The notes below the pieces were generated by a model that searched no databases, was not told the origin of the DNA, and saw only the letters and a program-made list of their open reading frames with translations. Of a DNA stretch of 49,126 nucleotides, positions 8,737-17,364 are shown piece by piece; positions within the stretch are counted from its first letter, which is position 1, and every line of letters starts with the position of its first letter. The position numbers were made by a program, and so were the translations under genes. The stretch is from Nitrospira sp. UBA5698 (GTDB lineage: Bacteria > Nitrospirota > Nitrospiria > Nitrospirales > Nitrospiraceae): NCBI GenBank assembly GCA_002420115.1, contig DIHK01000039.1, forward strand, positions 1 to 49,126. Direction: 5' to 3'.

Positions 8737-9277
8737 TCGCGCAACGTCGATTATTCTGGTGCTGGGCCTGCTCATGGTTTCTCCCAGTATCTCCGTGGCG
8801 GAGGAATCCCGCTATGGATTGGGACTGCTGGTTGGCGAGGCAGCCATCAAGGCATGGGATATCGATGTGAATCCGACCGGCATAGGTTTGCCGCCCGGTC
8901 GAGGCACCGTCCAACAAGGGGCGATCATCTATGAGAACAAATGTGCAGCCTGCCATGGACCAACGGGAATCGAAGGGCCGAAAGATCGGCTGGTCGGAGG
9001 CCAAGGTTCGCTGACCACAGCGCAACCGATCAAGACTATCGGCAGCTATTGGCCCTATGCCACCACGTTGTATGACTACATCTTCCGTGCCATGCCGTTC
9101 ACTGCGCCGCAGTCACTCACGTCGGACGAAGTGTATGCCCTCGTCGCGTGGCTGCTGCATCAAAACGGCATCATTCCGAAGGATGCGGTGATGGACGCCC
9201 GGACGCTTCCAGCCGTGACGATGCCCAATCGTGGTGGGTTTGTGTCAGATCCAAGACCGGATGTGCCGATTCACTGA
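8723..9277 (+). CDS. soxD: monoheme cytochrome c subunit (SoxD N-terminal-like)
   Basis: A 184-residue periplasmic c-type cytochrome with a signal peptide (cleavage probably after SVA, about residue 26). The heme motif CAACH is at 74-78. The segment AIKAWDIDVNPTGIGLPPG before the heme is typical of SoxD. Well-known SoxD proteins carry two heme domains and are about twice as long; this one stops after the first. Its start overlaps soxC by 14 bases, so the two are coupled. Calling it a SorB-like electron acceptor would be equally reasonable in function. Confidence 0.82.
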   Translation: MCRSSRATSIILVLGLLMVSPSISVAEESRYGLGLLVGEAAIKAWDIDVNPTGIGLPPGRGTVQQGAIIYENKCAACHGPTGIEGPKDRLVGGQGSLTTAQPIKTIGSYWPYATTLYDYIFRAMPFTAPQSLTSDEVYALVAWLLHQNGIIPKDAVMDARTLPAVTMPNRGGFVSDPRPDVPIH

Positions 9278-9310
9278 TGGGTGAGTTGCGCATGCCGGCT
9301 TTGCTTCCGG

Positions 9311-10078
9311 TCACTCCGACTTCTTCCTGAACACAATGTCTCCATAGAAGGCTTCCGCCGATTCGCCGGTGTTGTCGGTATCCGTCATGATGGCGATCCC
9401 AGAAATCATGGGCGGCTCCTCCCCGAACGCGCGCTTGTAGTCTTCATAGACGTTGCGCTCTTCGGTCATCCAGGTGTTGAGCTTGGTCGGTCCGCTTTCC
9501 ACCACGATCATGTGCACCTGTTCGGTGTAGGGGTTGGGCACCGCCGTCCCCACTGGCGCTCGGCTTTCCCAAATGTAATTGATGGCGCCAAGGGGCGGGT
9601 ACTGCCCATAGATCAGCTTGGCGGCCTCGTATTTCGCCTTGCCGAAGAGTCCAACTTTTGCGCTGTCGTATTGAAACGTGACGTAGATACGGGCCGGGTA
9701 ATCATCGCCGTCTTTCTTTGCCACATTGCCCGCCTTCAAGATATTCGAGACTTTCCACTGCCATTGGATGATGGGATACTCCTTGGGATCGATCAGAAGT
9801 TCTTTCGTGTACCCAGACGAGGACGCTTGACTGGAAGCTTTGACAGCGACGCGATCTCCATCGCGTAGGAGACTATAGGTGGTGTGTTGGGCAATTTTAG
9901 GAAAGGTGAGTGGCTTCCACCCATCCGGCCACGGCCCTTTCGGATCCGCTGTTGAGAAGGGGCCGACTTCGACACTGGTGGGAGAAGCAGCCTGGAGCTG
10001 GTTCGGATCACCAAGGATCATTCCTCCCAGGCCAAACGACGCGAGAACAACGATCACGGGAAAAAGATGTGATGCCAT
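9311..10078 (-). CDS. DUF3047 family exported protein
   Basis: A 255-residue protein with a signal peptide (hydrophobic residues about 5-24) and the DUF3047 domain over most of the rest (WKPLTFPKIAQHTTYSLL, YPIIQWQWKVS, DDYPARIYVTFQ, EDYKRAFGEEPPMISGIAIMTDTDNT). The fold resembles jelly-roll carbohydrate-binding domains; no enzymatic role is established. It is convergent with soxD and follows the FAD oxidoreductase after 56 bases on the same strand, so it may be the last gene of that unit. Confidence 0.85.
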   Translation of the reverse strand: MASHLFPVIVVLASFGLGGMILGDPNQLQAASPTSVEVGPFSTADPKGPWPDGWKPLTFPKIAQHTTYSLLRDGDRVAVKASSQASSSGYTKELLIDPKEYPIIQWQWKVSNILKAGNVAKKDGDDYPARIYVTFQYDSAKVGLFGKAKYEAAKLIYGQYPPLGAINYIWESRAPVGTAVPNPYTEQVHMIVVESGPTKLNTWMTEERNVYEDYKRAFGEEPPMISGIAIMTDTDNTGESAEAFYGDIVFRKKSE

Positions 10079-10134
10079 ATACCTCGTCCTTTCAAAGCAA
10101 CGTCATGAAACTGACTGGTGTATGACGCGCGTCT

Positions 10135-11688
10135 CTATCGCCTCATCCAGGTAAACAATTTGATCAACAGATTCTTGATCCTTTGCGTGAAATGCGCTTT
10201 TCGCCAGAGATTGACGGCTTTTTTATTGACCTCAGCCTGTGTGGGGTAGGGATGGATGGTCGCCGCGATCGTCTTAGCTCCGGCTCCCGCCTTCATGGCG
10301 ACGGAAAATTCGCTGATCATGTCACCTGCATGGCTGGCCACGATCGTCGCGCCCAGGATCTTATCCGTGCCTTTTTTGATGTGAACCCTCGCAAATCCTT
10401 CGCCTTCCCCGTCTAAGATCGCTCGATCAACCTCATCGAGCTTATAGGTGTACGTTTCAACCTCGATGCCTTTCTCTCGTGCGTCCTTCTCGTACATGCC
10501 GACATGGGCAATCTCCGGCTCGGTGAAGGTGCACCAGGGCATGATCAGCGATTCCACGCTGGCAGAGCCAAGGCCGAAGGGATGCGGAAACAGCGCATTT
10601 TGGATGACGATTTGCGCCATGGCATCAGCGGCATGGGTAAATTTGTAGCGTGAACAAATGTCGCCTGCTGCGAAGATCTTCGGATTCGTCGTCTGCAACC
10701 GGTCATTCACTTTGATCCCGTTCTTGTCATAATCCACTCCCGCTGCCTCCAACCCGATCCCCTCCACGTTCGGTGCTCGTCCGACTCCGACCAGGATTTC
10801 GTCGACGGTCACATCATACTGCTGGCCATGCGATCCGACGGTCAGTCGCTTGCCGTTTTCGGTCTTCCCGACTTGCAACTGCTTGCCGCAGCACAGCAGC
10901 TTCACGCCATCCCGAACCATCTGTTGCTCGACGATGTCTGCCGCATCGCGATCCTCGTTCGGCATGATGCCATGTGCCGCTTCGACCAAGTAGACCTGGC
11001 TTCCGAAGCGGGCAAACGACTGGGCCAGTTCGCACCCGATCGGGCCGGCCCCGATGACGGCGATGCGTTGTGGCAGCTCCGTCAGGGAAAAGACGGTCTC
11101 GTTCGTCAGGTACCCTACTTCGATTAACCCGGGAGTTGCCGGTACTGCCGCTCGTGCGCCGGTGCAGACGGCGGCCTTCACAAAGGTCAAGACCCGATTG
11201 CCTGCCGGTCCTTCCACTTGGATGGTCTCGGGTCCAAGAAATCGCCCGCTACCAATGTAGATGTCCACGCCCAGTTTGGCATAGCGATGAGCTGAATCGT
11301 TGTGACTGATCTGCGCGCGCAACTTTCTCATGCGCGCCATCACGGCTCCGAAGTCATATTTCACGCCAGCTGGGATATGAAGACCGAATTCCGCTGCTTT
11401 CCGGAGATCGGCCCAGGCCCTGGCGGCTCGGATCACCCCCTTCGACGGCACACACCCGACATTGAGGCAGTCTCCTCCCATCAGATGCCTTTCAATCAAC
11501 GCGACTTTTGCCCCCAGGCTTGCCGCAACGACCGCCGTAATAAGTCCAGCCGTGCCGGCTCCGATCACCACCATGTTGTAGCGACCGGTCGGCTCCGGGT
11601 TGACCCAGTCGGGAGGATGCACATTGGCGACGAGCTGTTGATTGTACTCATCGTTTGGGAGGACCAACGATTGTTTGTGCTCATTCAT
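10135..11688 (-). CDS. FAD-dependent pyridine nucleotide-disulfide oxidoreductase (mercuric reductase-like)
   Basis: From the ATG at 11688 (AAGGA eight bases upstream) this gives 517 residues; longer starts run up to 11760. Two Rossmann motifs are seen (VVIGAGTAGL near 40-49 and IAVIGAGPIGCEL near 210). The redox-active pair is Cys74/Cys79 in GGDCLNVGCVPS. The C-terminal dimerisation motif HPYPTQAEV carries the His-Glu pair. It lacks the heavy-metal N-terminal domain and the terminal Cys-Cys pair of true MerA, so mercury reduction is unlikely. The TVP38 gene immediately upstream is a common partner of this family. Confidence 0.88.
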   Translation of the reverse strand: MNEHKQSLVLPNDEYNQQLVANVHPPDWVNPEPTGRYNMVVIGAGTAGLITAVVAASLGAKVALIERHLMGGDCLNVGCVPSKGVIRAARAWADLRKAAEFGLHIPAGVKYDFGAVMARMRKLRAQISHNDSAHRYAKLGVDIYIGSGRFLGPETIQVEGPAGNRVLTFVKAAVCTGARAAVPATPGLIEVGYLTNETVFSLTELPQRIAVIGAGPIGCELAQSFARFGSQVYLVEAAHGIMPNEDRDAADIVEQQMVRDGVKLLCCGKQLQVGKTENGKRLTVGSHGQQYDVTVDEILVGVGRAPNVEGIGLEAAGVDYDKNGIKVNDRLQTTNPKIFAAGDICSRYKFTHAADAMAQIVIQNALFPHPFGLGSASVESLIMPWCTFTEPEIAHVGMYEKDAREKGIEVETYTYKLDEVDRAILDGEGEGFARVHIKKGTDKILGATIVASHAGDMISEFSVAMKAGAGAKTIAATIHPYPTQAEVNKKAVNLWRKAHFTQRIKNLLIKLFTWMRR

Positions 11689-11760
11689 TCGGGAGATCCT
11701 TGTGAGGGGTTTCATCATGCGCGTCGCATCCTTTCCTATCGATCGTTCAGTGCGACACAT

Positions 11761-12537
11761 TCATGACGCCAGCTTGGGGGCGAATTTCTTATAGACCATC
11801 GGCACTAGAGCAAGGAGGCCCAACAATACGAAGGCGCCGATCACATTCGGCGACGCGATGTCCTTGAGGGAGTTGATGGTGCCGAGTTGGCGTCCCGCAT
11901 AGGCATAGACGAACGAACCGGGAATGATGCCGAGCGCCGTGGCTCCGATGTACGTTCCCGCGCGCACGCGGGTCAATCCGGAGACCAGATTGACGACGAA
12001 GAATGGAAACAGAGGAATCAGTCGGAGGGTCAGCAGGTAGCTGAAGGCGTTTCTGGCGAAACCTTCCTGGAACGGTCTCAGCGACTTCCCGAATTTCTGC
12101 TCCACGGTGTCCCGCAACAGATACCGCGCGGTGAGAAACGCCAAGGTGGCTCCGGTCGTTGCCCCCAGGTTCACGAACAACGTGCCAAGAACGGCGCCGA
12201 ACGTGAAGCCTCCAGCCAACGTGAGAATGACCGCACCAGGCAAGGACAAGCCGGTGACGATTGCATAGGCAAGGATGAAGATGCCGACCGCAGTGACATA
12301 ATTCGCCTCCGTAAATGCTAGTAACTGGTCTCGATTGTCTTTCAGGGCCTCCAGCGATAAGAACCGTCCCAGATCAAAGTAGAAGAACGCCCCAATGGCC
12401 AGCCCAATCACGAGCCCGATGATGATCTTGCCGGAGGGATTATTCTTAGTGGAAGGAACGGCTGATGTGCTCTGATGCAAAGGAGGGATCGGATGGGTCG
12501 TGGCATCCTGATGTCCGTCTGCGCACGGGGTTTCCAT
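11761..12537 (-). CDS. TVP38/TMEM64 (DedA-like) inner-membrane protein
   Basis: A 258-residue protein from the ATG at 12537, chosen because AAGGGAG lies eight bases upstream; the frame is open further but without a ribosome site. After a polar N-terminal 35 residues come a first helix and the SNARE-associated/VTT domain: LPGAVILTLAGGFTFGAVLG, the GATTGATLAFLTARYLLRD region, and LRLIPLFPFFVVNLVSGL. Such proteins are implicated in lipid or small-molecule flux. Its stop is directly followed by the oxidoreductase, so they share a transcript. A perfect Crp-type palindrome lies 121 bases upstream of its start. Confidence 0.87.
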   Translation of the reverse strand: METPCADGHQDATTHPIPPLHQSTSAVPSTKNNPSGKIIIGLVIGLAIGAFFYFDLGRFLSLEALKDNRDQLLAFTEANYVTAVGIFILAYAIVTGLSLPGAVILTLAGGFTFGAVLGTLFVNLGATTGATLAFLTARYLLRDTVEQKFGKSLRPFQEGFARNAFSYLLTLRLIPLFPFFVVNLVSGLTRVRAGTYIGATALGIIPGSFVYAYAGRQLGTINSLKDIASPNVIGAFVLLGLLALVPMVYKKFAPKLAS

Positions 12538-12657
12538 GGAATGAACTCCCTTCGTGTGGGTGCGTGGAACCAGATAGAGGTGCTGCTTCAGCTCAGGTTT
12601 TCTGGAGGCATCTCCTCTCAACATGCTTCCACGATACCTCACGTGGCGATGAGATTC

Positions 12658-12673
12658 TGTGAGCCAGTTCACA
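12658..12673. promoter_or_regulatory. perfect Crp-type palindrome TGTGA-N6-TCACA
   Basis: TGTGAgccagtTCACA is the exact Crp half-site pair, and the dyad extends one base on each side (C...G). It lies in the divergent region between the TVP38 gene (121 bases) and the Crp-like regulator gene (194 bases), so it fits autoregulation or control of the oxidoreductase unit. Confidence 0.7.
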
Positions 12674-12742
12674 GTGTGTAGATAGAGGACAGCCAGGAGA
12701 AAGGCCCATAACATGCACGATTCCGTCATTATTCCATTTATG

Positions 12743-12758
12743 TGTAGGTTGGCTTACC
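12743..12758. promoter_or_regulatory. degenerate Crp-like site
   Basis: TGTAGgttggcTTACC keeps the three central bases of each half-site but breaks the outer symmetry. It lies 70 bases downstream of the perfect palindrome in the same 329-base divergent region. It may be a weak second site; chance is also possible. Confidence 0.3.
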
Positions 12759-12866
12759 GTCTCGTCTCAAAGAGGTAACGCGATCTAGGGACCTTGGCAT
12801 GGAAAAACGTATTGCCTCATGGGGTAGGAACCATTAGACTGTAGTTCTGACTCACGGGGTAGTCTC

Positions 12867-13568
12867 ATGGAACAGCCTTCTTCCTCCACAAATAAGCTGT
12901 GGTATCTGAAGCACATTCGCTTGTTCGATGGCATCTCTTCGTCCGATATGCAGGAGATGGAGAAGATTACCCGTATGGAGGAGGTCAAGAAGCGACAGCC
13001 TCTTTATCTTCCCGGTGATCCAAGCAGCAGTGTGTATTTGCTGAAAAAAGGGCGCGTCAAAATTGCCAATACTGCCTCCAGCGGGAAGGAAGTCACCTTT
13101 GAGATTCTCGAGCCAGGCGAAGTGTTCGGTGAGTTGGAGGTCTTGGAAGATGCCCCTCGCGCGACATCCGCTGAGACGCTCGATGACACGCTTATCTGTG
13201 TGATCCCGCGCAAAGACTTCGATCAGTACTTGGCGATGCATCCGAACGTGACGGTAAAGCTGACCAAGCTCATCGGCCTGCGGCTGAGGAAAATCCAGAG
13301 TCGAGTCGAAGATCTCGTCTTTCGCGATGTGCCGGCCCGCTTGGCGCACCTTCTTGGTGAGGTCGGGAAGACGGATGGCGTGGTGGACAAGCAGGGGATT
13401 CGTCTGAAAGCCAAGTTGACCCATCAAGAAATGGCGAACCTGATCGGGTGCAGCCGCGAAACCGTCAGCACCATTATGGGACAGTTTCGGGATCAAGGGC
13501 TCATCCACATGGATGGACGAACGATCACCCTTCTGAAACCGGACGCACTTTCTCACCTCGCTTCCTGA
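12867..13568 (+). CDS. Crp/Fnr family transcriptional regulator
   Basis: A 233-residue regulator. The cyclic nucleotide-binding fold covers about 15-130, with the phosphate-cassette region FGELEVLEDAPRATSAE (88-103), which keeps the Gly-Glu and Arg-Ala/Thr pattern of nucleotide-binding members. The helix-turn-helix near 185-206 has GCSRETVS, identical to the Crp recognition-helix core that reads TGTGA. No Fnr-type cysteine cluster is present. The gene is monocistronic and divergent from the TVP38 unit, with a perfect Crp-type palindrome 194 bases upstream. It is a good candidate for binding the six TGTRA-N6-TYACA sites in the window. The effector is not proven. Confidence 0.9.
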   Translation: MEQPSSSTNKLWYLKHIRLFDGISSSDMQEMEKITRMEEVKKRQPLYLPGDPSSSVYLLKKGRVKIANTASSGKEVTFEILEPGEVFGELEVLEDAPRATSAETLDDTLICVIPRKDFDQYLAMHPNVTVKLTKLIGLRLRKIQSRVEDLVFRDVPARLAHLLGEVGKTDGVVDKQGIRLKAKLTHQEMANLIGCSRETVSTIMGQFRDQGLIHMDGRTITLLKPDALSHLAS

Positions 13569-13606
13569 CTCTTGTCTTCGGCCCTTCATTTAGCCGGCTT
13601 CTTGCG

Positions 13607-13637
13607 GGTGATGGGAGCGGACGGTGTTCCCATCACC
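13607..13637. terminator. hairpin between convergent genes
   Basis: GGTGATGGGA (13607-13616) and TCCCATCACC (13628-13637) form a perfect 10-base stem with an 11-base loop, placed between the convergent crp-like gene and the outer-membrane barrel gene. There is no clear T tract on either side, so it is at best a weak or factor-assisted bidirectional terminator. Confidence 0.45.
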
Positions 13638-13665
13638 TGCATGGACGTAGGCCCGTCGCCCAAGA

Positions 13666-14763
13666 TTAGGATCGAGGTTTCACCACTTGAAGCGAACGGG
13701 TGATACCAAAGATAAAACTGGTTCCCTGCGCGAGGTTGTTGTTGGCATCCCGCGCCACGGGGATTTGGGCCATCACATACAGCGACGTTCCTTCCGTATA
13801 GCGAGACGTGAAGAGTCGCCCGATGTCGAGTTGAAATCCTGGCGTATAGGCAAAGTAGGTCGATCCGGTATTCGGCACCCGGCGATCGAGGATCCGAGGA
13901 TCAATCACCGTCGGTTCCTCCCCGGAAAATGATGCGGCGGATTGCTCAAGATTGGCCGTGACGTTGTCCTGCGTCAGATAACGAAAGTTGAATTGATTGA
14001 TCAACACAAGCCAGGGGGTCGTGACCAGATTCACTCCCGCGTTGAACTGGTATTCGTCTCCGAATTGATATCCATCCCGATTGCGGAAGGTATGGCGATA
14101 GCTGGCGAAGGCAAACTGGCTCAATCGATGGGGAATCAGCTCATAGGTTTGGTAAATCGAGGCGATGAGACCCACCTGGCCACGCCCCAATTGCCCCGGG
14201 GATTCTAAGATCTGCCCGGAACTATCCCGTGCCTGGGTATCCCCGGTCGGTAACTCAAGGCCGAATCCCAGGACGATATTGTGGCGAAGAGTCGGCAACA
14301 CGTTGTACTTGGCGGTCAGGCGTATGTCACCGAAGCCATTATCCGAAAAGTTGACCGGCTCGCCGGCCTCGGTCGCCGACTCACCGAGCCCATCGATGTG
14401 CAGATGCTTACGTTTGAGATAGGGCACAGTCAATTGAAGGGCAAACCGGTCCGTGACGCCATAGTTGAAGTCGAGCGTATAGCTCTGTGTGATGGTTCGC
14501 ACTTCCTGGTGATGATCTAGAATCAACCGTTGCCGAGCCTGATCCGCCGCCGGAATAATTCCCGTGGCGCCGCTCAGCAGCCGCATCGGAGTATAGTTGT
14601 AGATCCCACTCACCGTCAGCAGGCCTTGTTGCGGGATTTGTTGTTGTGCTCCGATCACCACGAAGCAGCTGACGGCGCCACAGGACGCGTGCGCCTCCGA
14701 TGGCAAAAACAGGGGAGTGAGGGCCAGAAAGAAGAGAAATGACACCTGACGAGCAAATCGCAT
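13666..14763 (-). CDS. outer-membrane beta-barrel protein (transporter/phenol-MetA-like)
   Basis: From the ATG at 14763 (AAGGAG nine bases upstream) this gives 365 residues. A Sec signal peptide ends near SEAHA. The mature protein has alternating amphipathic strands typical of a 12-to-14-strand barrel (YTLDFNYGVTDRFALQLTVPYL, GFGDIRLTAKYNVLP, NIVLGFGLELPTGD). It ends in a strand without the usual terminal aromatic residue. Families with this profile are annotated as outer-membrane transporters; the substrate is unknown. A small His-rich membrane peptide is encoded 171 bases upstream on the same strand, so the pair may work together. Confidence 0.78.
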   Translation of the reverse strand: MRFARQVSFLFFLALTPLFLPSEAHASCGAVSCFVVIGAQQQIPQQGLLTVSGIYNYTPMRLLSGATGIIPAADQARQRLILDHHQEVRTITQSYTLDFNYGVTDRFALQLTVPYLKRKHLHIDGLGESATEAGEPVNFSDNGFGDIRLTAKYNVLPTLRHNIVLGFGLELPTGDTQARDSSGQILESPGQLGRGQVGLIASIYQTYELIPHRLSQFAFASYRHTFRNRDGYQFGDEYQFNAGVNLVTTPWLVLINQFNFRYLTQDNVTANLEQSAASFSGEEPTVIDPRILDRRVPNTGSTYFAYTPGFQLDIGRLFTSRYTEGTSLYVMAQIPVARDANNNLAQGTSFIFGITRSLQVVKPRS

Positions 14764-14934
14764 GATACAAGCTCCTTCGATAGTCGGCTGACGTCTTCCG
14801 TCAACACAAAGACGCACCGAGAAAATGACGAGAACGCCCCATCACGACCCTCTCTGGGTGGACGTGCCAGGGGCACGGAGACCACTCTATGCGAGGTCGC
14901 AATCGGGCTGATGAGGAGATGTCGCTGAAACCGA

Positions 14935-15276
14935 TCAGGCCTCGGAGGGCGGCCCTCGGGTGAACGGGTGAGATGGTGGGACATTCCGCGTAGGGGACGA
15001 ATGATTGGAGTCGAGAGCCTCTGTGCCTGCAGACTGGGCGTCGGTACGGGGGAGGGCAGAGTCCATGGCCTGACCGGCTGCACAGAACCAGGCACAGAGT
15101 GGACTCGAATGACTATTCGAGTGATGATTCCCGTGCTCGAACTCGTGCACGATGAGATGAGGGCTGACCAAGAGGATTGAGGTGAACAGCACTCCTATCA
15201 GCAGGATCATGAGAGGCAATCGGAAATGAGCGCGCATAGATGGGGAGGTCTTTTCAGTCAACAGAACCGTATCCAC
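14935..15276 (-). CDS. His-rich small membrane-anchored protein, possible metal binding
   Basis: Up to 113 residues from a GTG at 15276; an ATG at 15237 would give 100. Neither has a good ribosome site. One hydrophobic helix (about residues 20-38) is followed by a stretch rich in His with two Cys (HEFEHGNHHSNSHSS, then PLCAWFCAAGQ), a plausible soft-metal site on the periplasmic side. The rest is Ser/Pro-rich. I recognise no named family. It precedes the outer-membrane barrel gene on the same strand, and a Crp-type site lies 64 bases upstream of the GTG. Confidence 0.6.
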   Translation of the reverse strand: MDTVLLTEKTSPSMRAHFRLPLMILLIGVLFTSILLVSPHLIVHEFEHGNHHSNSHSSPLCAWFCAAGQAMDSALPRTDAQSAGTEALDSNHSSPTRNVPPSHPFTRGPPSEA

Positions 15277-15604
15277 GGTAATGCATCGTCAGCTTCTTAT
15301 CGTTCCGTCCCTGTTCTATGAGAGATACAGGAAAAGAACTGTGAGGTGGATTACAGGTTCGACTAGCCGCAACCTATTACACATCTGTGAGTCACCGGGG
15401 AGTGGATATTCGCCAGCGAAGCGGAGCTTAACGCTACAGTCCTGGCTGAATAGGCTTCTACTTGCCGCTCCTTCGACATGATCGGCGAATTTGTACTGCA
15501 TTGCCAGGCAACCTCTGTTAGGTATGTCACTTCTCACGATAGTCCTGCTGGGGGAGCAGTGATTCTCTTTCGTCGAACATCCTCCAGCTGGCCAGGGGGG
15601 AGCG
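15277..15604. other. 328-base intergenic region
   Basis: It separates the frameshifted GMC oxidoreductase gene from the His-rich peptide gene, both on the minus strand. It holds the Crp-type site at 15340-15355 and a small inverted repeat CTGCT-N5-AGCAG at 15545-15559 that could end GMC transcription, though no T tract follows. I see no gene in it. Confidence 0.5.
15340..15355. promoter_or_regulatory. Crp/Fnr-type operator TGTGA-N6-TTACA
   Basis: TGTGAggtggaTTACA matches the window's shared class. It is 64 bases upstream of the GTG start of the His-rich peptide, a normal distance for Crp-type activation of the peptide and the barrel gene behind it. Confidence 0.6.
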
Positions 15605-17156
15605 TCATGATAGGTGAACTCCAAACCGTTCCAAGATATGATCTCCCACCCGCATGGCATTCGCCATGATCGTCAAGGAGGGGTTCACCGCCGTGCTGGA
15701 CACGAAGAAACTGCCGTCCACCACGTACAAATTGTCCAGATCGTGCGCCTTACAGTTCACGTCCAGAGCCGACGTGTGGGGATCGGTCCCGAACCGGATC
15801 GTGCCGTTCTGATGCGCCGTCCCTGCGAGCGGAATTTTCTTTCCCAGGTACAACGTGTTCGGGATCATATGCGATTCGCATCTGAGGTGATTCAGCATGT
15901 TTTTCAGCTTCGCCGAGAGACGCTGATGACCTTCCATATTATTCTCTGTGTAGTGCAGACGAATCTCACCGTTCTTCTTGAGAAGAACCCGATTCTCAGG
16001 GTCAGGTAGATCTTCCGAGGTCAGCCAGAAGTCGAGAGAATGCTTGGCCATCTGATCCAGCGTTATTCCTGGGGCGAACGCCGGAGCGCAGCTGTTCGAG
16101 GTCTGATTTGCCGAGCATTTGGATGTGCCCAAGCGGGTAGTCCCAATCGTCCGTGCAAAAGTAGAAGTCGTTGATCGCCAGTGTTTTCTGGAACACCGTG
16201 GGATTCGGGTGTCTCGACAACGCGAGCAACGCGCTGTTGTTATGGCACATGTAAAAACGCCCCACCGTGTCCGAGGAGTTGGCCAGGCCGTTGGGATGCT
16301 TGTCGTTCGCCGACTGCAAGAGGAGCGCAGCGGAATTGATGGCCCCACAGGAAACCCCCACGATGCCCGCCGAATATTCTTCAGGCACTCCGTGACGAGT
16401 CACCCGCACCTTCGTGATTTCACGTCCTGAAGGACTGACCTCTAATCGGGAGACATAGGCATGCGTCAAGAGAGTCACGGTAGGATACGTCAACGCCGGG
16501 TCAACGCACGTAATTTGAGCATCGGATTTGGCGTTGACCAAACAGGGGTAGCCATCGCAGGTGTTGCACCGAATACACAGACTCGCCTCTCGGCGGTCTT
16601 CATGCAGGCGAATCCCCAGGGGAAGAGGAAACGGGCGGTGTCCCATCCGCTTCAAGTCATCATGTAATTCCTGAATCCGTGGCTCATGGCTCACGGGTGG
16701 GTAGCGGTACTGTGCACTGGCCGGCGGGCCGATTGGATCGATACCGTGCTCGCCATGAACCTGATAGAGGTGCTCGGCCTTCGTATAGTAAGGCTCGAGA
16801 TCATCATAGGTGATCGGCCAGGCCGGTGAGACCCCGCCGTGATGCCGAATCGCTCCAAAATCTTCCTTGCGAAACCGCAGCAAGGCGGCGCCGTACACTT
16901 TGGTATTGCCGCCGACGTAATAATGAATCCCAGGATGGAAGGTTTTGCCCTCCTTGTCTTCCCAGGTACAGGCCGCCTTGTACCGATTGTCTATGAAGAC
17001 AGAACGCGAGTCCCAATTATCTTTTTCGCGTGGCAGGTATCCGCCCCGTTCCAGAAGCAGGATACGCTTACCGGAGGGGGCAATATGATGGGCAAGCGTC
17101 CCGCCACCTGCGCCCGTGCCGATAATAATTACGTCATAATGGTGATCGCTCGCCAT
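15605..17156 (-). pseudogene. GMC-type FAD oxidoreductase interrupted by a +1 frameshift
   Basis: The first part (17156 to 16002) encodes the FAD-binding N-terminus (YDVIIIGTGAGGGTLAHHI, residues 8-26) and most of the substrate domain of a glucose-methanol-choline oxidoreductase. The second part (from about 16090 to 15605), in a different frame, encodes the GMC_oxred_C domain ending in NLYVVDGSFFVSSTAVNPS and LTIMANAMR. The frames meet near 16080-16100. The whole span of 1552 bases is one more than a multiple of three, so a single inserted base explains it. The joined product would be about 516 residues, normal for the family. A cysteine-rich segment CIRCNTCDGYPC lies in the middle. This is either a recent pseudogene or a sequence error. 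Confidence 0.85.
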
Positions 17157-17364
17157 GGCAACACCTCACAGGGCAGGATCTCTCACATTCACGTCATGGT
17201 TGTGTCGCATAGCCGCAGCGAAAATGCGTCGCGTGGGATTACAGTATGAGCAGTCCCTGCCAGGCTGCTTCCATACGCTATTCCAGCCGGTTGCGCCTGA
17301 GCGCGTCCCGCATCCCATTCCTTCAGCAAGTGCGCAGGGCTGTGCTCGGTCAGGCGATCGCCCA

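Noticed and set aside
10135..11688. Mercuric reductase (merA) and a mercury resistance operon
   Set aside because: The C-terminal Cys pair and N-terminal metal-binding domain are absent and there is no merR, merT or merP nearby.
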